Shown here: positions 45,074-54,502 of the stretch, one piece after another
Position numbering within the stretch: the stretch's first letter is position 1
Layout of the letters: every line of letters begins with the position of its first letter
Source: Methylobacterium fujisawaense
GTDB taxonomy: Bacteria; Pseudomonadota; Alphaproteobacteria; Rhizobiales; Beijerinckiaceae
Direction: 5' to 3'
Length of the DNA: 64,000 nt
Assembly (NCBI RefSeq): GCF_014138435.1
Contig: NZ_JACJIM010000002.1
Coordinates: forward strand, 248,001-312,000
The notes under the pieces: generated by a model
Seen by the model: only the letters and a program-made list of their open reading frames with translations
Told to the model about the DNA's origin: nothing
The model's database searches: none
Made by a program: the position numbers and the translations under genes

Positions 45074-47290
45074 CTAACCCGCGAGCGGCAACGGTGCGAT
45101 ACGTGTCGGTGCGGCGACGCCCTTGCGCTCGAGCAGGCCCGGCGGCGGCACCGGGGCGTCGATGGTGCAGACCACGCCGGTCGGCTCGTAGCTGAGGACG
45201 ACCTCGCCGGCGAGTTCCCGGGCGAGGCTGCGCTCGATCAGACGCGAGCCGAAGCCGGTCCGCGTCGGCTTCTTCACCGGCGGACCGCCGCGCTCGGACC
45301 ACCGCAGCGACAGCTGCATGTCCTCCGCGCGCCGGACGGTCCACGAGATCTCGACCACGCCGCCCTCCGCGGAGAGCGCGCCGTACTTCACGGCGTTCGT
45401 ACCGAGTTCGTGCAGGGCCATGGCGATGGACAGCGCGAGCCGTGGCGGCAGACGCAGGGCCGGTCCCACGACCTGGAACCGCGAGTCCCGGCCGGCGCCG
45501 GCCTCCAGAGGCCGGATCGCGTCCGCCACGACCGCGGAGAGTTCCGCGCCCTCCCAGCTCTCCCGCGTGAGGACATCGTGGACCCGCGCCAGGGCCAGGA
45601 GGCGCGCCTCGAAAGCGGCGCGTGCCGCATCGGCCTCCGCGCCCTCCAGCCCGCGCAGTGACTGGGCGGCGATCGACTGGACCGTCGCCAGGGTGTTCTT
45701 CACCCGGTGGTTCAACTCGTGGATCAGGAGCAGCAGGTGCTCCTCGGCATTCTTTGTGTCGGTGATGTCGATGTTGCAGCCGGTGTAGCCCAGGAAATTC
45801 TGTCCGTCGTCCAGCCGCGGGACACCCTCGCACTGGAGCCAGCGCACCGCCCCCGTCCGGTCGATCACCCGGGCCTCCGTGCGGAACGGGATCCGGGCCT
45901 CGAAGGCCTCCGCGAAGGCGGTCCGGAAGCCGTCCAGATCATCGGGATGGACGATCTGGTGCCAGCCATCGTCGTTGAACTGGTTGGCCGGCAGCCCGAA
46001 CAAGTGCTCGAAATGAAGATTGGCGAAGCTGACCGCCCCGGTCTCGTCGGTCATCCAGATCAGGGCCGGCGCCGAATCGGCCATGTGCCGGAAGCGCGCC
46101 TCGCTCTCGCTCAGGGCGCTCAGGCCGCGCTTGGTCTCCGCCAGCGCCCGGTCGCGCTCCTCTTCCCGGGTCCGCAGCCGGAGCGAGGCCTCGGACAGCA
46201 CGACGGCGAGTCGCTGGATCTCGTGCACCGGTGAGGACACCCGCGGGATCGCCTCGCCCCGGGCGAGGGCTGGCCCGGAGGCGGCCAGCAACCGGAGGGG
46301 GCGCGAGACCCGCGACCAGAGATTCACCGCCAGGAGCGACGACGTGGCGAGGACCAGCAGGCCGAAACCGGCGAACGCCCAGATCCAGCGCCGCACCCGC
46401 GCATCGACGACAGTCTGCGGGATGCTGGTGGCGACCATCCAGCCTGTGAGCCGCGAGCGCGCTTCGATCACCACCACCGGCTTGTGCTGGCGGTCCTGGC
46501 CGTCCCAGACGCCGGGCGTCGCCGACTGCACCTGTCGAAGGCTGGCAAGGCGCGGCTTGCCGACCACCGCCTCGGGATCCGGCAGGCGGGCGAGAACGAT
46601 GCCGGCCCGGTCGCTGATGCCGGTGGTCCAGCCCGGGACGACCTCACGGGACAGGATGCCTTGGAGGCGCGACAGGGGCACCGTGAAGCTCAGGATGTAG
46701 CCGACCTCGCCGTCGATCATCACCGGCACGCCCACCGCGTAGGTCGCCTCGCCCGGCATCGGACCCGGCACGTAGCCGCTCACCATCGCCCGTTGCGTGC
46801 CCCGGGCGAGGTCCTGATCGAAGGGGAACGCGACGATCGGCATCGGCGCCCCACGGGGAACGCCGGTGTTCACCACCTCCTGACCGTTGGGCCGGCGCAG
46901 CAGGACGTCCAGATCGATCGATTCGCGCACGAGACGCGCCTGGGCGTCGAACGCCTCGAAATCGCCCTGCCGGATCCGCGGCGAGGTGGCCAGTGTCTGG
47001 AGCACCGAGACCAGACCGGCGGTGTCGCGGTCGAGGGACAGGCCGATGCCGCGCACGTTCTCGCGGGCGTCCTGCTCGAAGCGCGCCCGCTCGGCGGAGG
47101 CGTAGCGCATCAGCAGGATGCTGGTGAACAGCAGGCCCGGGCCGATCAGCGCGATCACCAGCGCGATCAGGTAGACCTGCGTCGAGAAGCCGTTCCGCCC
47201 GAAGCGATGCAGCCGCCGCGACAGCCACGACCGGCGCGCGGGGATGACCGCCGGGACGCCCGCCCCCTCGGCTTGGTGATCCGGACTCAA
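45074..47290 (-). CDS. HWE-family sensor histidine kinase with PAS domain
   Basis: A 738-residue membrane sensor kinase. A transmembrane helix at about 38-60, an extracytoplasmic sensor domain (dCache-like size, about 60-300), a second helix at about 305-325, a PAS/PAC domain around 395-510 (RFRHMADSAPALIWMTDE...GYTGCNIDITD) and an HWE-type kinase core: HELNHRVKNTLATVQSIA with the phospho-His, HELGTNAVKYGALS, and WSERGGPPV with G-box GFGSRLIERSLA. HWE kinases are common in alphaproteobacteria, often in the general stress or light response. No response regulator lies beside it. The start is TTG 47290, without a good ribosome-binding site, so it is uncertain. Confidence 0.9.
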   Translation of the reverse strand: MSPDHQAEGAGVPAVIPARRSWLSRRLHRFGRNGFSTQVYLIALVIALIGPGLLFTSILLMRYASAERARFEQDARENVRGIGLSLDRDTAGLVSVLQTLATSPRIRQGDFEAFDAQARLVRESIDLDVLLRRPNGQEVVNTGVPRGAPMPIVAFPFDQDLARGTQRAMVSGYVPGPMPGEATYAVGVPVMIDGEVGYILSFTVPLSRLQGILSREVVPGWTTGISDRAGIVLARLPDPEAVVGKPRLASLRQVQSATPGVWDGQDRQHKPVVVIEARSRLTGWMVATSIPQTVVDARVRRWIWAFAGFGLLVLATSSLLAVNLWSRVSRPLRLLAASGPALARGEAIPRVSSPVHEIQRLAVVLSEASLRLRTREEERDRALAETKRGLSALSESEARFRHMADSAPALIWMTDETGAVSFANLHFEHLFGLPANQFNDDGWHQIVHPDDLDGFRTAFAEAFEARIPFRTEARVIDRTGAVRWLQCEGVPRLDDGQNFLGYTGCNIDITDTKNAEEHLLLLIHELNHRVKNTLATVQSIAAQSLRGLEGAEADAARAAFEARLLALARVHDVLTRESWEGAELSAVVADAIRPLEAGAGRDSRFQVVGPALRLPPRLALSIAMALHELGTNAVKYGALSAEGGVVEISWTVRRAEDMQLSLRWSERGGPPVKKPTRTGFGSRLIERSLARELAGEVVLSYEPTGVVCTIDAPVPPPGLLERKGVAAPTRIAPLPLAG

Positions 47291-47345
47291 GCGGGGTCCG
47301 TCCCCGGCCCGCAGTGCCCCGCAGGCGCCTTGCCGTTCCCTCGCC

Positions 47346-47687
47346 TCATGATCGGTCGATATGGCCGAGATCGCGCGCCGGGTCGAGGTGGTCGCGCACG
47401 CGTTGCTTCAGGGTCTTCACGTCCGGGAAGCCGCCGTCCCGCACCCGTTCCCAGAGGAGCGCATCGCCCAGCGTGATGCGGAACAGGCCCCCCGAGGCTG
47501 GGACGAGGGCGACCTCGCCGAGATCGTCGCGAAAGGTTGAGAGGAGCTCCTGCGCCATCCAGGCTGCCCGCAGCAGCCAGTTGCACTGGGTGCAGTAGGT
47601 GATCGCCACGCGCGGCCGATCCGGCCCCGTCGCGCAGGCCGCCGTCACGTCGCTGCCCTGTCTCGCGCCCGCTGGCCCATCGTGCAT
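47346..47687 (-). CDS. SelT/SelW/SelH (Rdx) family selenoprotein-like redox protein
   Basis: A 113-residue protein of the Rdx family with a thioredoxin-like fold. The redox motif is ITYCTQCNWLLRAAWMAQELL, with CTQC in place of the Sec-containing motif; so this is the Cys form. GGLFRITLGDALLW and FPDVKTLKQRVRD are family regions. Function unknown. Start ATG 47687 is my choice; the reading frame is open far upstream but not conserved. It lies 55 bases downstream of the kinase start on the same strand, so it may be read before it. Confidence 0.8.
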   Translation of the reverse strand: MHDGPAGARQGSDVTAACATGPDRPRVAITYCTQCNWLLRAAWMAQELLSTFRDDLGEVALVPASGGLFRITLGDALLWERVRDGGFPDVKTLKQRVRDHLDPARDLGHIDRS

Positions 47688-47945
47688 GGCCCCACAGCGC
47701 ACCGGGCCGCGGGCCTTGTCAACCTCGCCGGCGCCCGTGGTGGCGCGCCTGCCGCCGGCGACGGCCGAACCCGCACTCGGCAATCCGGGACGCGGAGGCG
47801 CTTCGCCGGCCCGTCTCCGTGCGGCAAAGATCGTCGGCCGCGCTTGACGTCCCGGGCCGCCGCGCTCTAGAACGCCGGCCACCGGGTCGCGGCGCCCTCG
47901 GGGGCGAGCGGCTCGGTCGCGTGCGTTGAAACGGCACGCCGGTAC

Positions 47946-48020
47946 GGACGGTTAGCACAGCGGTAGTGCGTTCCCTTCACACGGGAAAGGTCGCAGGTTC
48001 GATCCCTGCACCGTCCACCA
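47946..48020 (+). tRNA. tRNA-Val (anticodon CAC)
   Basis: A complete cloverleaf: acceptor GGACGGT / ACCGTCC, D stem GCAC / GTGC, anticodon stem TTCCC / GGGAA with loop TTCACAC (anticodon CAC), T stem GCAGG / CCTGC with TTCGATC loop, discriminator A and an encoded CCA. It reads GUG valine codons. Confidence 0.97.
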
Positions 48021-48178
48021 TCCCGCTCCCATCCCCAGACGGTCTGATCCCGCGGACCACCGTGTCGGTTTGCCACCCGAAATGCGCGTGCTAAGGGCGC
48101 TCGATCGGTGAACGCATAAGCTTGGACCCGGCCCGATCCGGGTCGCAGGTCACGGGCAGGGGAAGGGCGGGAACAGCC

Positions 48179-49711
48179 ATGAAGGATATCCTCGACAAGC
48201 TCGAAGAGCGGCGGGCGCAGGCCCGGCTCGGCGGCGGTGAGAAGCGCGTCGAGGCGCAGCACAAGCGCGGCAAGCTCACGGCGCGCGAGCGGATCGAACT
48301 CCTCCTCGACCACGGGTCGTTCGAGGAATTCGACATGTTCGTGCAGCACCGCTCCACCGATTTCGGCATGGAGAAGCAGAAGATCCCGGGCGACGGCGTC
48401 GTCACCGGATGGGGCACGATCAACGGCCGCACGGTCTTCCTGTTCTCCAAGGACTTCACGGTGTTCGGCGGCTCCCTGTCGGAGGCGCACGCCCAGAAGA
48501 TCGTGAAGGTCCAGGACATGGCGCTGAAGATGCGCGCCCCGATCATCGGCATCTTCGACGCCGGCGGCGCCCGCATCCAGGAGGGCGTCGCGGCGCTCGG
48601 CGGCTACGGGGAGGTGTTCCGCCGCAACGTCATGGCTTCGGGCGTGATCCCGCAGATCTCGGTGATCATGGGCCCCTGTGCGGGCGGCGACGTCTATTCG
48701 CCGGCCATGACCGACTTCATCTTCATGGTCCGCGACACGAGCTACATGTTCGTGACCGGCCCCGACGTGGTGAAGACCGTCACCAATGAGGTCGTCACGG
48801 CCGAGGAGCTCGGCGGCGCCAAGGTCCACACCACCAAGTCGTCCATCGCCGACGGCTCGTTCGAGAACGACGTCGAGGCGATCCTGCAGATCCGCCGCCT
48901 CCTCGACTTCCTGCCGGCCAACAACACCGACGGCGTGCCGGAGATCACGAGCTTCGACGACGTCAGCCGCATCGATGCATCCCTCGATACGCTGATCCCC
49001 GACAATCCGAACAAGCCCTACGATATGGGCGAGTTGATCCGCCGCGTCGTGGATGAGGGCGACTTCTTCGAGATCCAGTCCGCCTACGCCCGCAACATCA
49101 TCACCGGCTTCGGCCGGATCGAGGGGCGCACCGTCGGCTTCGTGGCGAACCAGCCGCTCGTGCTTGCGGGCGTCCTCGATTCGGACGCCTCGCGGAAGGC
49201 CGCGCGGTTCGTGCGCTACTGCGACGCCTTCGATATCCCGATCGTGACCTTCGTGGACGTGCCGGGCTTCCTGCCCGGCACGGCCCAGGAATACGGCGGC
49301 CTGATCAAGCACGGCGCAAAGCTGCTCTTCGCCTATTCGCAGGCGACCGTGCCGCTGGTGACGATCATCACCCGGAAGGCCTTCGGCGGCGCCTACGACG
49401 TCATGGCCTCCAAGCACGTCGGTGCGGACGTCAACTACGCTTGGCCGACCGCCCAGATCGCCGTGATGGGCGCCAAGGGCGCGGTGGAGATCATCTTCCG
49501 CAGCGAGATCGGCGACCCGGAGAAGATCGCGGCCCGCACCGGCGAGTACGAGGACCGCTTCCTGTCACCGTTCGTGGCGGCCGAGCGCGGCTACATCGAC
49601 GAGGTGATCATGCCGCACTCGACCCGCCGCCGGATCGCCAAGGCCCTCGGCATGCTCCGCACCAAGAAGATGGAACAGCCCTGGAAGAAGCACGACAACA
49701 TCCCGCTCTGA
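48179..49711 (+). CDS. pccB: Propionyl-CoA carboxylase beta chain (carboxyltransferase)
   Basis: PccB (510 aa) transfers carboxyl from biotin to propionyl-CoA giving methylmalonyl-CoA, part of the ethylmalonyl-CoA and propionate routes. The start [20 protein letters not shown] is typical of PccB. Carboxyltransferase features include [28 protein letters not shown] (in part [10 protein letters not shown]) and [16 protein letters not shown], with a C-terminal [25 protein letters not shown] 48179 is preceded by a purine-rich stretch; the TTG at 48122 is unlikely. The biotin-carrying pccA is not in the window. Bidirectional terminator follows. Confidence 0.96.
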   Translation: MKDILDKLEERRAQARLGGGEKRVEAQHKRGKLTARERIELLLDHGSFEEFDMFVQHRSTDFGMEKQKIPGDGVVTGWGTINGRTVFLFSKDFTVFGGSLSEAHAQKIVKVQDMALKMRAPIIGIFDAGGARIQEGVAALGGYGEVFRRNVMASGVIPQISVIMGPCAGGDVYSPAMTDFIFMVRDTSYMFVTGPDVVKTVTNEVVTAEELGGAKVHTTKSSIADGSFENDVEAILQIRRLLDFLPANNTDGVPEITSFDDVSRIDASLDTLIPDNPNKPYDMGELIRRVVDEGDFFEIQSAYARNIITGFGRIEGRTVGFVANQPLVLAGVLDSDASRKAARFVRYCDAFDIPIVTFVDVPGFLPGTAQEYGGLIKHGAKLLFAYSQATVPLVTIITRKAFGGAYDVMASKHVGADVNYAWPTAQIAVMGAKGAVEIIFRSEIGDPEKIAARTGEYEDRFLSPFVAAERGYIDEVIMPHSTRRRIAKALGMLRTKKMEQPWKKHDNIPL

Positions 49712-49723
49712 CACGGGCGCGGT

Positions 49724-49747
49724 GGCCGGCGGCACGCTCCGCCGGCC
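49724..49747. terminator. Bidirectional terminator-like hairpin
   Basis: A perfect 9-bp inverted repeat GGCCGGCGG / CCGCCGGCC with a 6-base loop lies between the convergent stops of pccB and the gene at 49750. Confidence 0.6.
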
Positions 49748-49749
49748 TC

Positions 49750-50211
49750 TCAACTGCGGTCGCTGTTCTCGATCACCGCGCACAGGGTCAGCGGACCCTT
49801 GTCGGGCGACACCATGGCCGAACAGGTCACCCGAGCGCCGCCGAGATCGACATTGCTGTGGCGCAGCTTGGTCGCGGTGGCCTGGGCCCGGTGCGCGGCC
49901 TCCGTGATGACGGAGGCATCGATGCCCGTCACCGCGTGGCCGGCCTTGCCGAACACGTCGAAATAGCGATCCGGCGGAGTGGCGCCCCGATATTGGGCGC
50001 CGACCGACGAGTGGTCCGTTCCGCCGCAGGCGAGGGTCAGGGTCATGTCCTCACCGGCCGTGAAGCTGGCATAGTCGCTCCGGCGATCCGTTGTCTTGGC
50101 CGCAGTCTCGCCGGTCACCTTGTCGATCAAGGTGTCGCAGGATTGCGCCCGGGCCGTTCCTGAGCCGGCCGCGAGAAGTGTGAAGACGATCAGGGGGAAG
50201 AGTGCGCGCAT
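49750..50211 (-). CDS. Hypothetical secreted protein
   Basis: A 153-residue protein with a clear signal peptide (MRALFPLIVFTLLAAGSGTARAQ) and cleavage likely after ARA-Q. The mature part has four Cys (SCDTLIDK, LACGG, VTCSA, TLCAV) that could form two disulfides. I recognise no family. Start ATG 50211 fits the signal peptide; an upstream in-frame start 13 codons earlier would spoil it. Confidence 0.7.
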   Translation of the reverse strand: MRALFPLIVFTLLAAGSGTARAQSCDTLIDKVTGETAAKTTDRRSDYASFTAGEDMTLTLACGGTDHSSVGAQYRGATPPDRYFDVFGKAGHAVTGIDASVITEAAHRAQATATKLRHSNVDLGGARVTCSAMVSPDKGPLTLCAVIENSDRS

Positions 50212-50287
50212 TCCCGCGAGGTAGCGCGACGGCGCGCAAAGGCGAGCCAACCGGCGCTTCGGCGCCTCCGACCCGCCATGGTCCGGA

Positions 50288-50842
50288 TCAGGCGGATTCG
50301 CCCCGCCGCGTGTCGAGAGCGGCCCCCGCGCCGGCGAGAAGCCGTCGCTTCAGGCGGGCGATGCCCTCGCGCTGCAACTCACTCGGCGGAGAATGCGCGC
50401 CAGCCACCTGGGTCAGCATCGCGATCAACTGCTCCCGCTCGGCCGGTGTCAGCGCGTCGCGCAGCAGCGGAGCCAGCGCGTCGGCGACGTGCGAGAAGGG
50501 AAGCCGCGCCTGCGTGTAGCCCCAGGCCCGCTCGAAGGTCGCCGAGATCCGCTCCACCTCCAGGGGCGTCTCCATGTATTCGAGGATCCGCGTCTTCTCG
50601 CTGGCGGTGAGGGGGCTGCCCGTACGGACCAGCTGAATCATCAGGATGATCGCGGCCAAGCGGGGATCGCGCACACGCTGCAGCGGCGTTCCGACGAGGT
50701 TCTCGAAGGTGGACACGGCGCGGCGCTGGAGCCCCTTCGTGTCCCGGTTGACCTCCTGCAGACCCTTGACGGTCCCGTGCGTCCGCAAGATCCAGAACAG
50801 TCCCGCAACGATGATACCGATGAGGCCGAGCAGGATCGGCAT
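50288..50842 (-). CDS. TerB-like membrane-anchored protein
   Basis: A 184-residue protein with an N-terminal transmembrane helix (MPILLGLIGIIVAGLFWILR) and an alpha-helical C-terminal domain (RLAAIILMIQLVRTG...LTASEKTRILEYM...LTPAEREQLIAMLTQVAGA) with the acidic helical pattern of TerB/tellurite-resistance-like and DnaJ-associated domains. The family call is by pattern only. Start ATG 50842 chosen for the membrane segment. Confidence 0.55.
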   Translation of the reverse strand: MPILLGLIGIIVAGLFWILRTHGTVKGLQEVNRDTKGLQRRAVSTFENLVGTPLQRVRDPRLAAIILMIQLVRTGSPLTASEKTRILEYMETPLEVERISATFERAWGYTQARLPFSHVADALAPLLRDALTPAEREQLIAMLTQVAGAHSPPSELQREGIARLKRRLLAGAGAALDTRRGESA

Positions 50843-50989
50843 GAACGTCCCCAGATCGAATCGATGCGGGACGGTCCCATGCACATCTCGATGTGTCAAA
50901 TTGCCGCCGAAAGCCTCCGGGCACCGGAATTCATCATCTGATCTAAAGAATTCCGATCGCATGACTTGCGCGCGGCTAGATTGTGCTTC

Positions 50990-51007
50990 GACGATCCATC
51001 GATCGTC
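50990..51007. repeat. Short inverted repeat between two leftward genes
   Basis: GACGATC / GATCGTC around CATC. It lies 37 bases past the metallophosphoesterase stop, and could be a weak terminator or a binding site. Confidence 0.3.
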
Positions 51008-51043
51008 TGACAGTCGAGCGGCGGTCCCGCGAATGCCCCGCGT

Positions 51044-51964
51044 TCAGCTGGCGGCCGTCACCGCGTCCGTCTTGCCGAGTTCGAGGAGGACGATCTCGGG
51101 AGGGACGCCCATCCGCACCGGGATGCGGCTCATCCCGAACCCGCCCGAGACGATCATGTGGCGGCCGTCCTGGATGACATGGCCGTAGGAATAGTCGTGT
51201 CCCTGCACTTTGCGGATCGCGGGGGCGTGGCCGAACAGGCGAATCTGGCCGCCATGGGTGTGCCCGGCGAGGGTCAGGGAGACGCGGTCGGGCACGGCGA
51301 CGAAGATGTCGGGCTCGTGCGCCATCAGGATCACGGGTGCCGAATCGGTGATCGGATCGAGCGTTCGCGGCAGGTCGGCCAAGCTGAACGTGTTCCACGC
51401 GTCGAAGAAGGGCTGTTGGTCGCCGAGACCGGCGAGCCAGAACGGCCGGCCGTCCTTCACCAGGCGCACCGCACGATTCTCGAGAACCGGGATACCCTGT
51501 GCCTCCAGCAGGCGCCTGACCGCGGGCACGCCGCGGCCGTTCCTCTGGACCGTATGGTCGTCCCACCAATCGTGATTGCCGAGGATCGCGTGCGTGCCGA
51601 GGGGCGCCTTGAGTTCGGTCATCATCCGGGCGAACTGATCGAGCGGCAGCTTGCGCCACGCGATCCGCCCGGCCGGATAATCGCCGAGCAGAAGCACCAG
51701 ATCCGATTCGAGCGCGTTGGTCGCTTCGACGATCTGCGCCACCCGGTCGAACGGCATGAACGGCTCGCAGATGTGGAAATCCGCCAGGACCGCCACCCGT
51801 AGTTGCAGCGACGGATCCCACCGCGGCAGGGTCGGCGCATAGGATGTCACCACCAGCCGATGCAGCGGCTCGATGTCGAGGGCATAGACGCCGGTGGCGG
51901 CGGTGATGCCCGCGCCTGCAGCGAGCCCCGTCAGGACTTGCCGTCGGCTCGGCATGATCAGCAT
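51044..51964 (-). CDS. Tat-exported metallophosphoesterase (YaeI-like)
   Basis: A 306-residue calcineurin-like phosphoesterase. N-terminal Tat motif SRRQVLTGLAAGAGITAA suggests export to the periplasm or membrane. Metal-binding motifs in order: LADFHICEP (DxH), LLGDYPAG (GDxx), ILGNHDWWDD (GNHD), LMAHEPDIF and AGHTHGGQIRLF (GHTHGG). Closest in style to YaeI/UDP-diacylglucosamine-pyrophosphatase-like phosphoesterases with a signal, but the substrate is not evident. ATG 51964 or 51955 are both possible starts. Divergent from hemC. Confidence 0.88.
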   Translation of the reverse strand: MLIMPSRRQVLTGLAAGAGITAATGVYALDIEPLHRLVVTSYAPTLPRWDPSLQLRVAVLADFHICEPFMPFDRVAQIVEATNALESDLVLLLGDYPAGRIAWRKLPLDQFARMMTELKAPLGTHAILGNHDWWDDHTVQRNGRGVPAVRRLLEAQGIPVLENRAVRLVKDGRPFWLAGLGDQQPFFDAWNTFSLADLPRTLDPITDSAPVILMAHEPDIFVAVPDRVSLTLAGHTHGGQIRLFGHAPAIRKVQGHDYSYGHVIQDGRHMIVSGGFGMSRIPVRMGVPPEIVLLELGKTDAVTAAS

Positions 51965-52150
51965 CGCGACAACACCCGTTGGCTCCGAACTACGCCGGTG
52001 TCCCGCTAGGAGCGCAGTCCGGCGAAAGCGGGGCAAGACTGGATTTCACGATCGCGCTTTGCCGCTTCGAAACCGCGAGACGGACCATGGCCTGCCGCCC
52101 CGCTCGGTTTATAAGGCAGTGTCTCGTCCAGCGAAGTGATCCGGAACCAG

Positions 52151-53074
52151 ATGTTGAACCGCCCCCTGCGCATCGGCACCCGCGGCTCTCCGATGGCGCT
52201 CGCGCAGACCGGCATGGTGCGGGACCAAATCGTCGCCGCCAATCCGGGCCTGGAGACCGAGTTGGTGGTCGTGACCACCGTGGCAGACAAGATCCTGGAC
52301 CGGCCGCTCTCCGAGATCGGCGGCAAAGGGTTGTTCACCAAGGAACTCGAGCAGGCGCTGTTCTCCGGCGAGGTCGACGTCGCCGTGCACTCGATGAAGG
52401 ACGTGGAGACCTGGCTTCCCGACGGGCTCACCATCGCCTGCATCCTCGAACGTGACGATCCGCGGGACGCATTCCTGTCGCCGCACGCGGACGGTCTGGC
52501 CGGGCTGCCGGCGGGCGCGCGGATCGGGACCTCGTCGCTGCGCCGCGGCGCGCAGGTTCTGATGCGGCGGCCCGATCTCCGGGTCGTGCCGCTGCGGGGC
52601 AACGCCAACACCCGGATGCGCAAGCTTGAGGCCGGGGAATGCGACGCGACGCTGCTCGCCCTGGCGGGCCTCCAGCGCCTCGGGCTGGAAGACATGGCCC
52701 GCAGCGTCCTGTCGGTCGAGGAGATGCTGCCGGCCGTGGCACAGGGGGCACTGGGCATCGAGTGCCGTACGGACGACGCGGTCATCCGCGACCTCCTGGC
52801 GCCCATCGCCTGCGCCCGGACCACCATCGCGGTGTCGGCCGAGCGGTCGCTGCTCGCGGAACTCGATGGATCCTGCCGGACGCCGATCGCCGCCCTGGCG
52901 CAGATCGACGGGGATGTCCTGCGGATCGACGGCTTGCTGTTCCTGCCCGACGGCAGCCGCCACTGGTCCGCGTCCCGACAGGGGCCCGTGGCGGATGCGG
53001 AGCGGATCGGCCAGGAGGCGGGAGCCGCCCTCAAGGCGGCTGCCGGCGACACCTATACCCGTCACCTGCAGTAG
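52151..53074 (+). CDS. hemC: Hydroxymethylbilane synthase (porphobilinogen deaminase)
   Basis: HemC (307 aa) polymerises four porphobilinogens into hydroxymethylbilane, feeding heme, bacteriochlorophyll and cobalamin. LRIGTRGSPMALAQ at the start, KDVETWLPDGL, GTSSLRRGAQVL, and DGSCRTPIAAL with the Cys that carries the dipyrromethane cofactor. ATG 52151 chosen; an in-frame start is five codons earlier. It sits between photosynthesis-related genes, convergent with the crtIB unit. Confidence 0.97.
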   Translation: MLNRPLRIGTRGSPMALAQTGMVRDQIVAANPGLETELVVVTTVADKILDRPLSEIGGKGLFTKELEQALFSGEVDVAVHSMKDVETWLPDGLTIACILERDDPRDAFLSPHADGLAGLPAGARIGTSSLRRGAQVLMRRPDLRVVPLRGNANTRMRKLEAGECDATLLALAGLQRLGLEDMARSVLSVEEMLPAVAQGALGIECRTDDAVIRDLLAPIACARTTIAVSAERSLLAELDGSCRTPIAALAQIDGDVLRIDGLLFLPDGSRHWSASRQGPVADAERIGQEAGAALKAAAGDTYTRHLQ

Positions 53075-53281
53075 AAGACGGGCCGCAGGACCCACCCTCC
53101 CGATCGCCCTCACGCAGGCCGGTGCGGATGGCGACCGGCCGCCGCCCTGTGGCGGGGAGCGTGACGTGCTGGAGGGCGAATTTGGGGCCTGACGTCGCCC
53201 GTCGCTGACAGAGCCCGGATCCGCCGACGGGCGCTTTCAGCGCCTGGCCAGTCGGCCGGGACCTGTGCGGTGCGGATCGCC

Positions 53282-53410
53282 TCAGTCCGGCTTGCGATCG
53301 CGATCACGCCGGATGCTGCGGCGGACCACGATGAGCTGCCAAATCCCCACCCCGAAAGCCAGGGCGAAGACGAGGCCGATATCGAAAGCCGCGAACAGCC
53401 CGTCGCTCAC
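53282..53410 (-). CDS. Small membrane protein downstream of crtB
   Basis: A 42-residue GTG-started open frame with GGAGG 6 bases upstream, 21 bases after the crtB stop. One transmembrane helix (FDIGLVFALAFGVGIWQLIV) then a very basic tail (VRRSIRRDRDRKPD). The codon pattern, the Shine-Dalgarno and the topology support a real gene. Position at the end of crtI-crtB suggests co-transcription. Function unknown; it is too short to be listed by usual gene callers. Confidence 0.65.
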   Translation of the reverse strand: MSDGLFAAFDIGLVFALAFGVGIWQLIVVRRSIRRDRDRKPD

Positions 53411-53431
53411 CGATGTCCTCCAGGCCGCAGG

Positions 53432-54502
53432 TCAGGACGGCGCCGAGCGGCCGAACGTCTCGCGCTCACGCATCCGCTCGATCAGATCGAGGACGTGCAC
53501 GACCCGGCCGCCGACATCCCACCACGGCCGCAGCGCCGGGCGCCGACGCGTCGGCACGAGCGGTTCGCGCGCGACAGCCTCGATCAGGAAGGCGGCTTCC
53601 GGCAGTGAAGGCCCGCCGAGGCCGGCCGCGACCGCGGGCGTGCGGGCTGCGCGGGCGATCAGAACCAGCTTCCGTGCCGTTCCGACCCGGGCGCGGTGCT
53701 GGACCGAATCGTAGTCGTGCGCCGCCACCACGCGGCCGATCTCGGAATAGATCAATCCGGCCGCCCGGATCGACGACCGGCAGCCGCGCGGCAGCGCTGC
53801 GATTCCGGCCTCCGCGCGGGTATAGAGGACGTCCGCTTCGGCGAGGAGGCGGGCCACCACCTTGGCCAGCGCCGGGCTCGGCCGCGGATCTGCGAGGAAT
53901 GCCTCCGGATCGAGCCCGGCCGCATCCATCCAGTCCAGCGGCAAATAGAGACGGCCCATCCGGGCATCCTCGCCGACGTCGCGGGCGATGTTGGTGAATT
54001 GCATCGCGGCGCCGAGGTCGCAGGCGCGGGCCAGGGCGTCCGGTTCGCGGGTGCCCATGATCAGCGCCATCATGGCACCGACGGAGCCGGCGACACGGGC
54101 GGCGTAGGCATGGAGCGCCCCCAGATCGGCGTAGCGCCGGCCTTCGGCGTCCCAGGCAAAGCCTTCGATCAGGGCACGCGGCAGGGCCTCCGGGATCGCG
54201 TACGTGGCGACGATCTCCGAGAAGGCCCGGTCGGCGGGAGCGTCGGCGGGTCGCCCGGCATAGGCACGGCCGATGCGTGCCTCGAGGCGGGCCACGGCGT
54301 CGCGTCGTCCGGCCGGATCGGCCGCGTCGTCGACGAGGTCGTCCGAGAGTCGGCAGAAGGCGTAGAGGCCGTAGGCCGCCTCGCGGACTTCGGCCGGCAG
54401 CAATTGGCCGGCGGCGAAGAAGCTCTTCGAACCGGCCCGGATCGCGACCCGGCAGGCGGTGCGGTCGGCCGCGGCGGCGAATTCAGGCGGTAACGCGGGC
54501 AT
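53432..54502 (-). CDS. crtB: Phytoene synthase
   Basis: CrtB (356 aa) condenses two GGPP into phytoene. Both aspartate-rich motifs are present: FCRLSDDLVDDAAD near residue 50 and FTNIARDVGEDARMGRLYLP near the middle (the second one by parts). ATG 54502 overlaps the end of crtI by 20 bases, so translation is coupled. The C-terminal 60 residues are Arg/Pro-rich. Certain. Confidence 0.96.
   Translation of the reverse strand: MPALPPEFAAAADRTACRVAIRAGSKSFFAAGQLLPAEVREAAYGLYAFCRLSDDLVDDAADPAGRRDAVARLEARIGRAYAGRPADAPADRAFSEIVATYAIPEALPRALIEGFAWDAEGRRYADLGALHAYAARVAGSVGAMMALIMGTREPDALARACDLGAAMQFTNIARDVGEDARMGRLYLPLDWMDAAGLDPEAFLADPRPSPALAKVVARLLAEADVLYTRAEAGIAALPRGCRSSIRAAGLIYSEIGRVVAAHDYDSVQHRARVGTARKLVLIARAARTPAVAAGLGGPSLPEAAFLIEAVAREPLVPTRRRPALRPWWDVGGRVVHVLDLIERMRERETFGRSAPS

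Noticed and set aside
47346..47687. Selenocysteine in the SelW-like protein
   Set aside because: The motif is CTQC with no in-frame TGA and no SECIS-like hairpin was evident.
47867..49417. A 516-codon minus-strand frame opposite pccB that also covers the tRNA
   Set aside because: Antisense shadow of pccB; it would also run through the tRNA gene.
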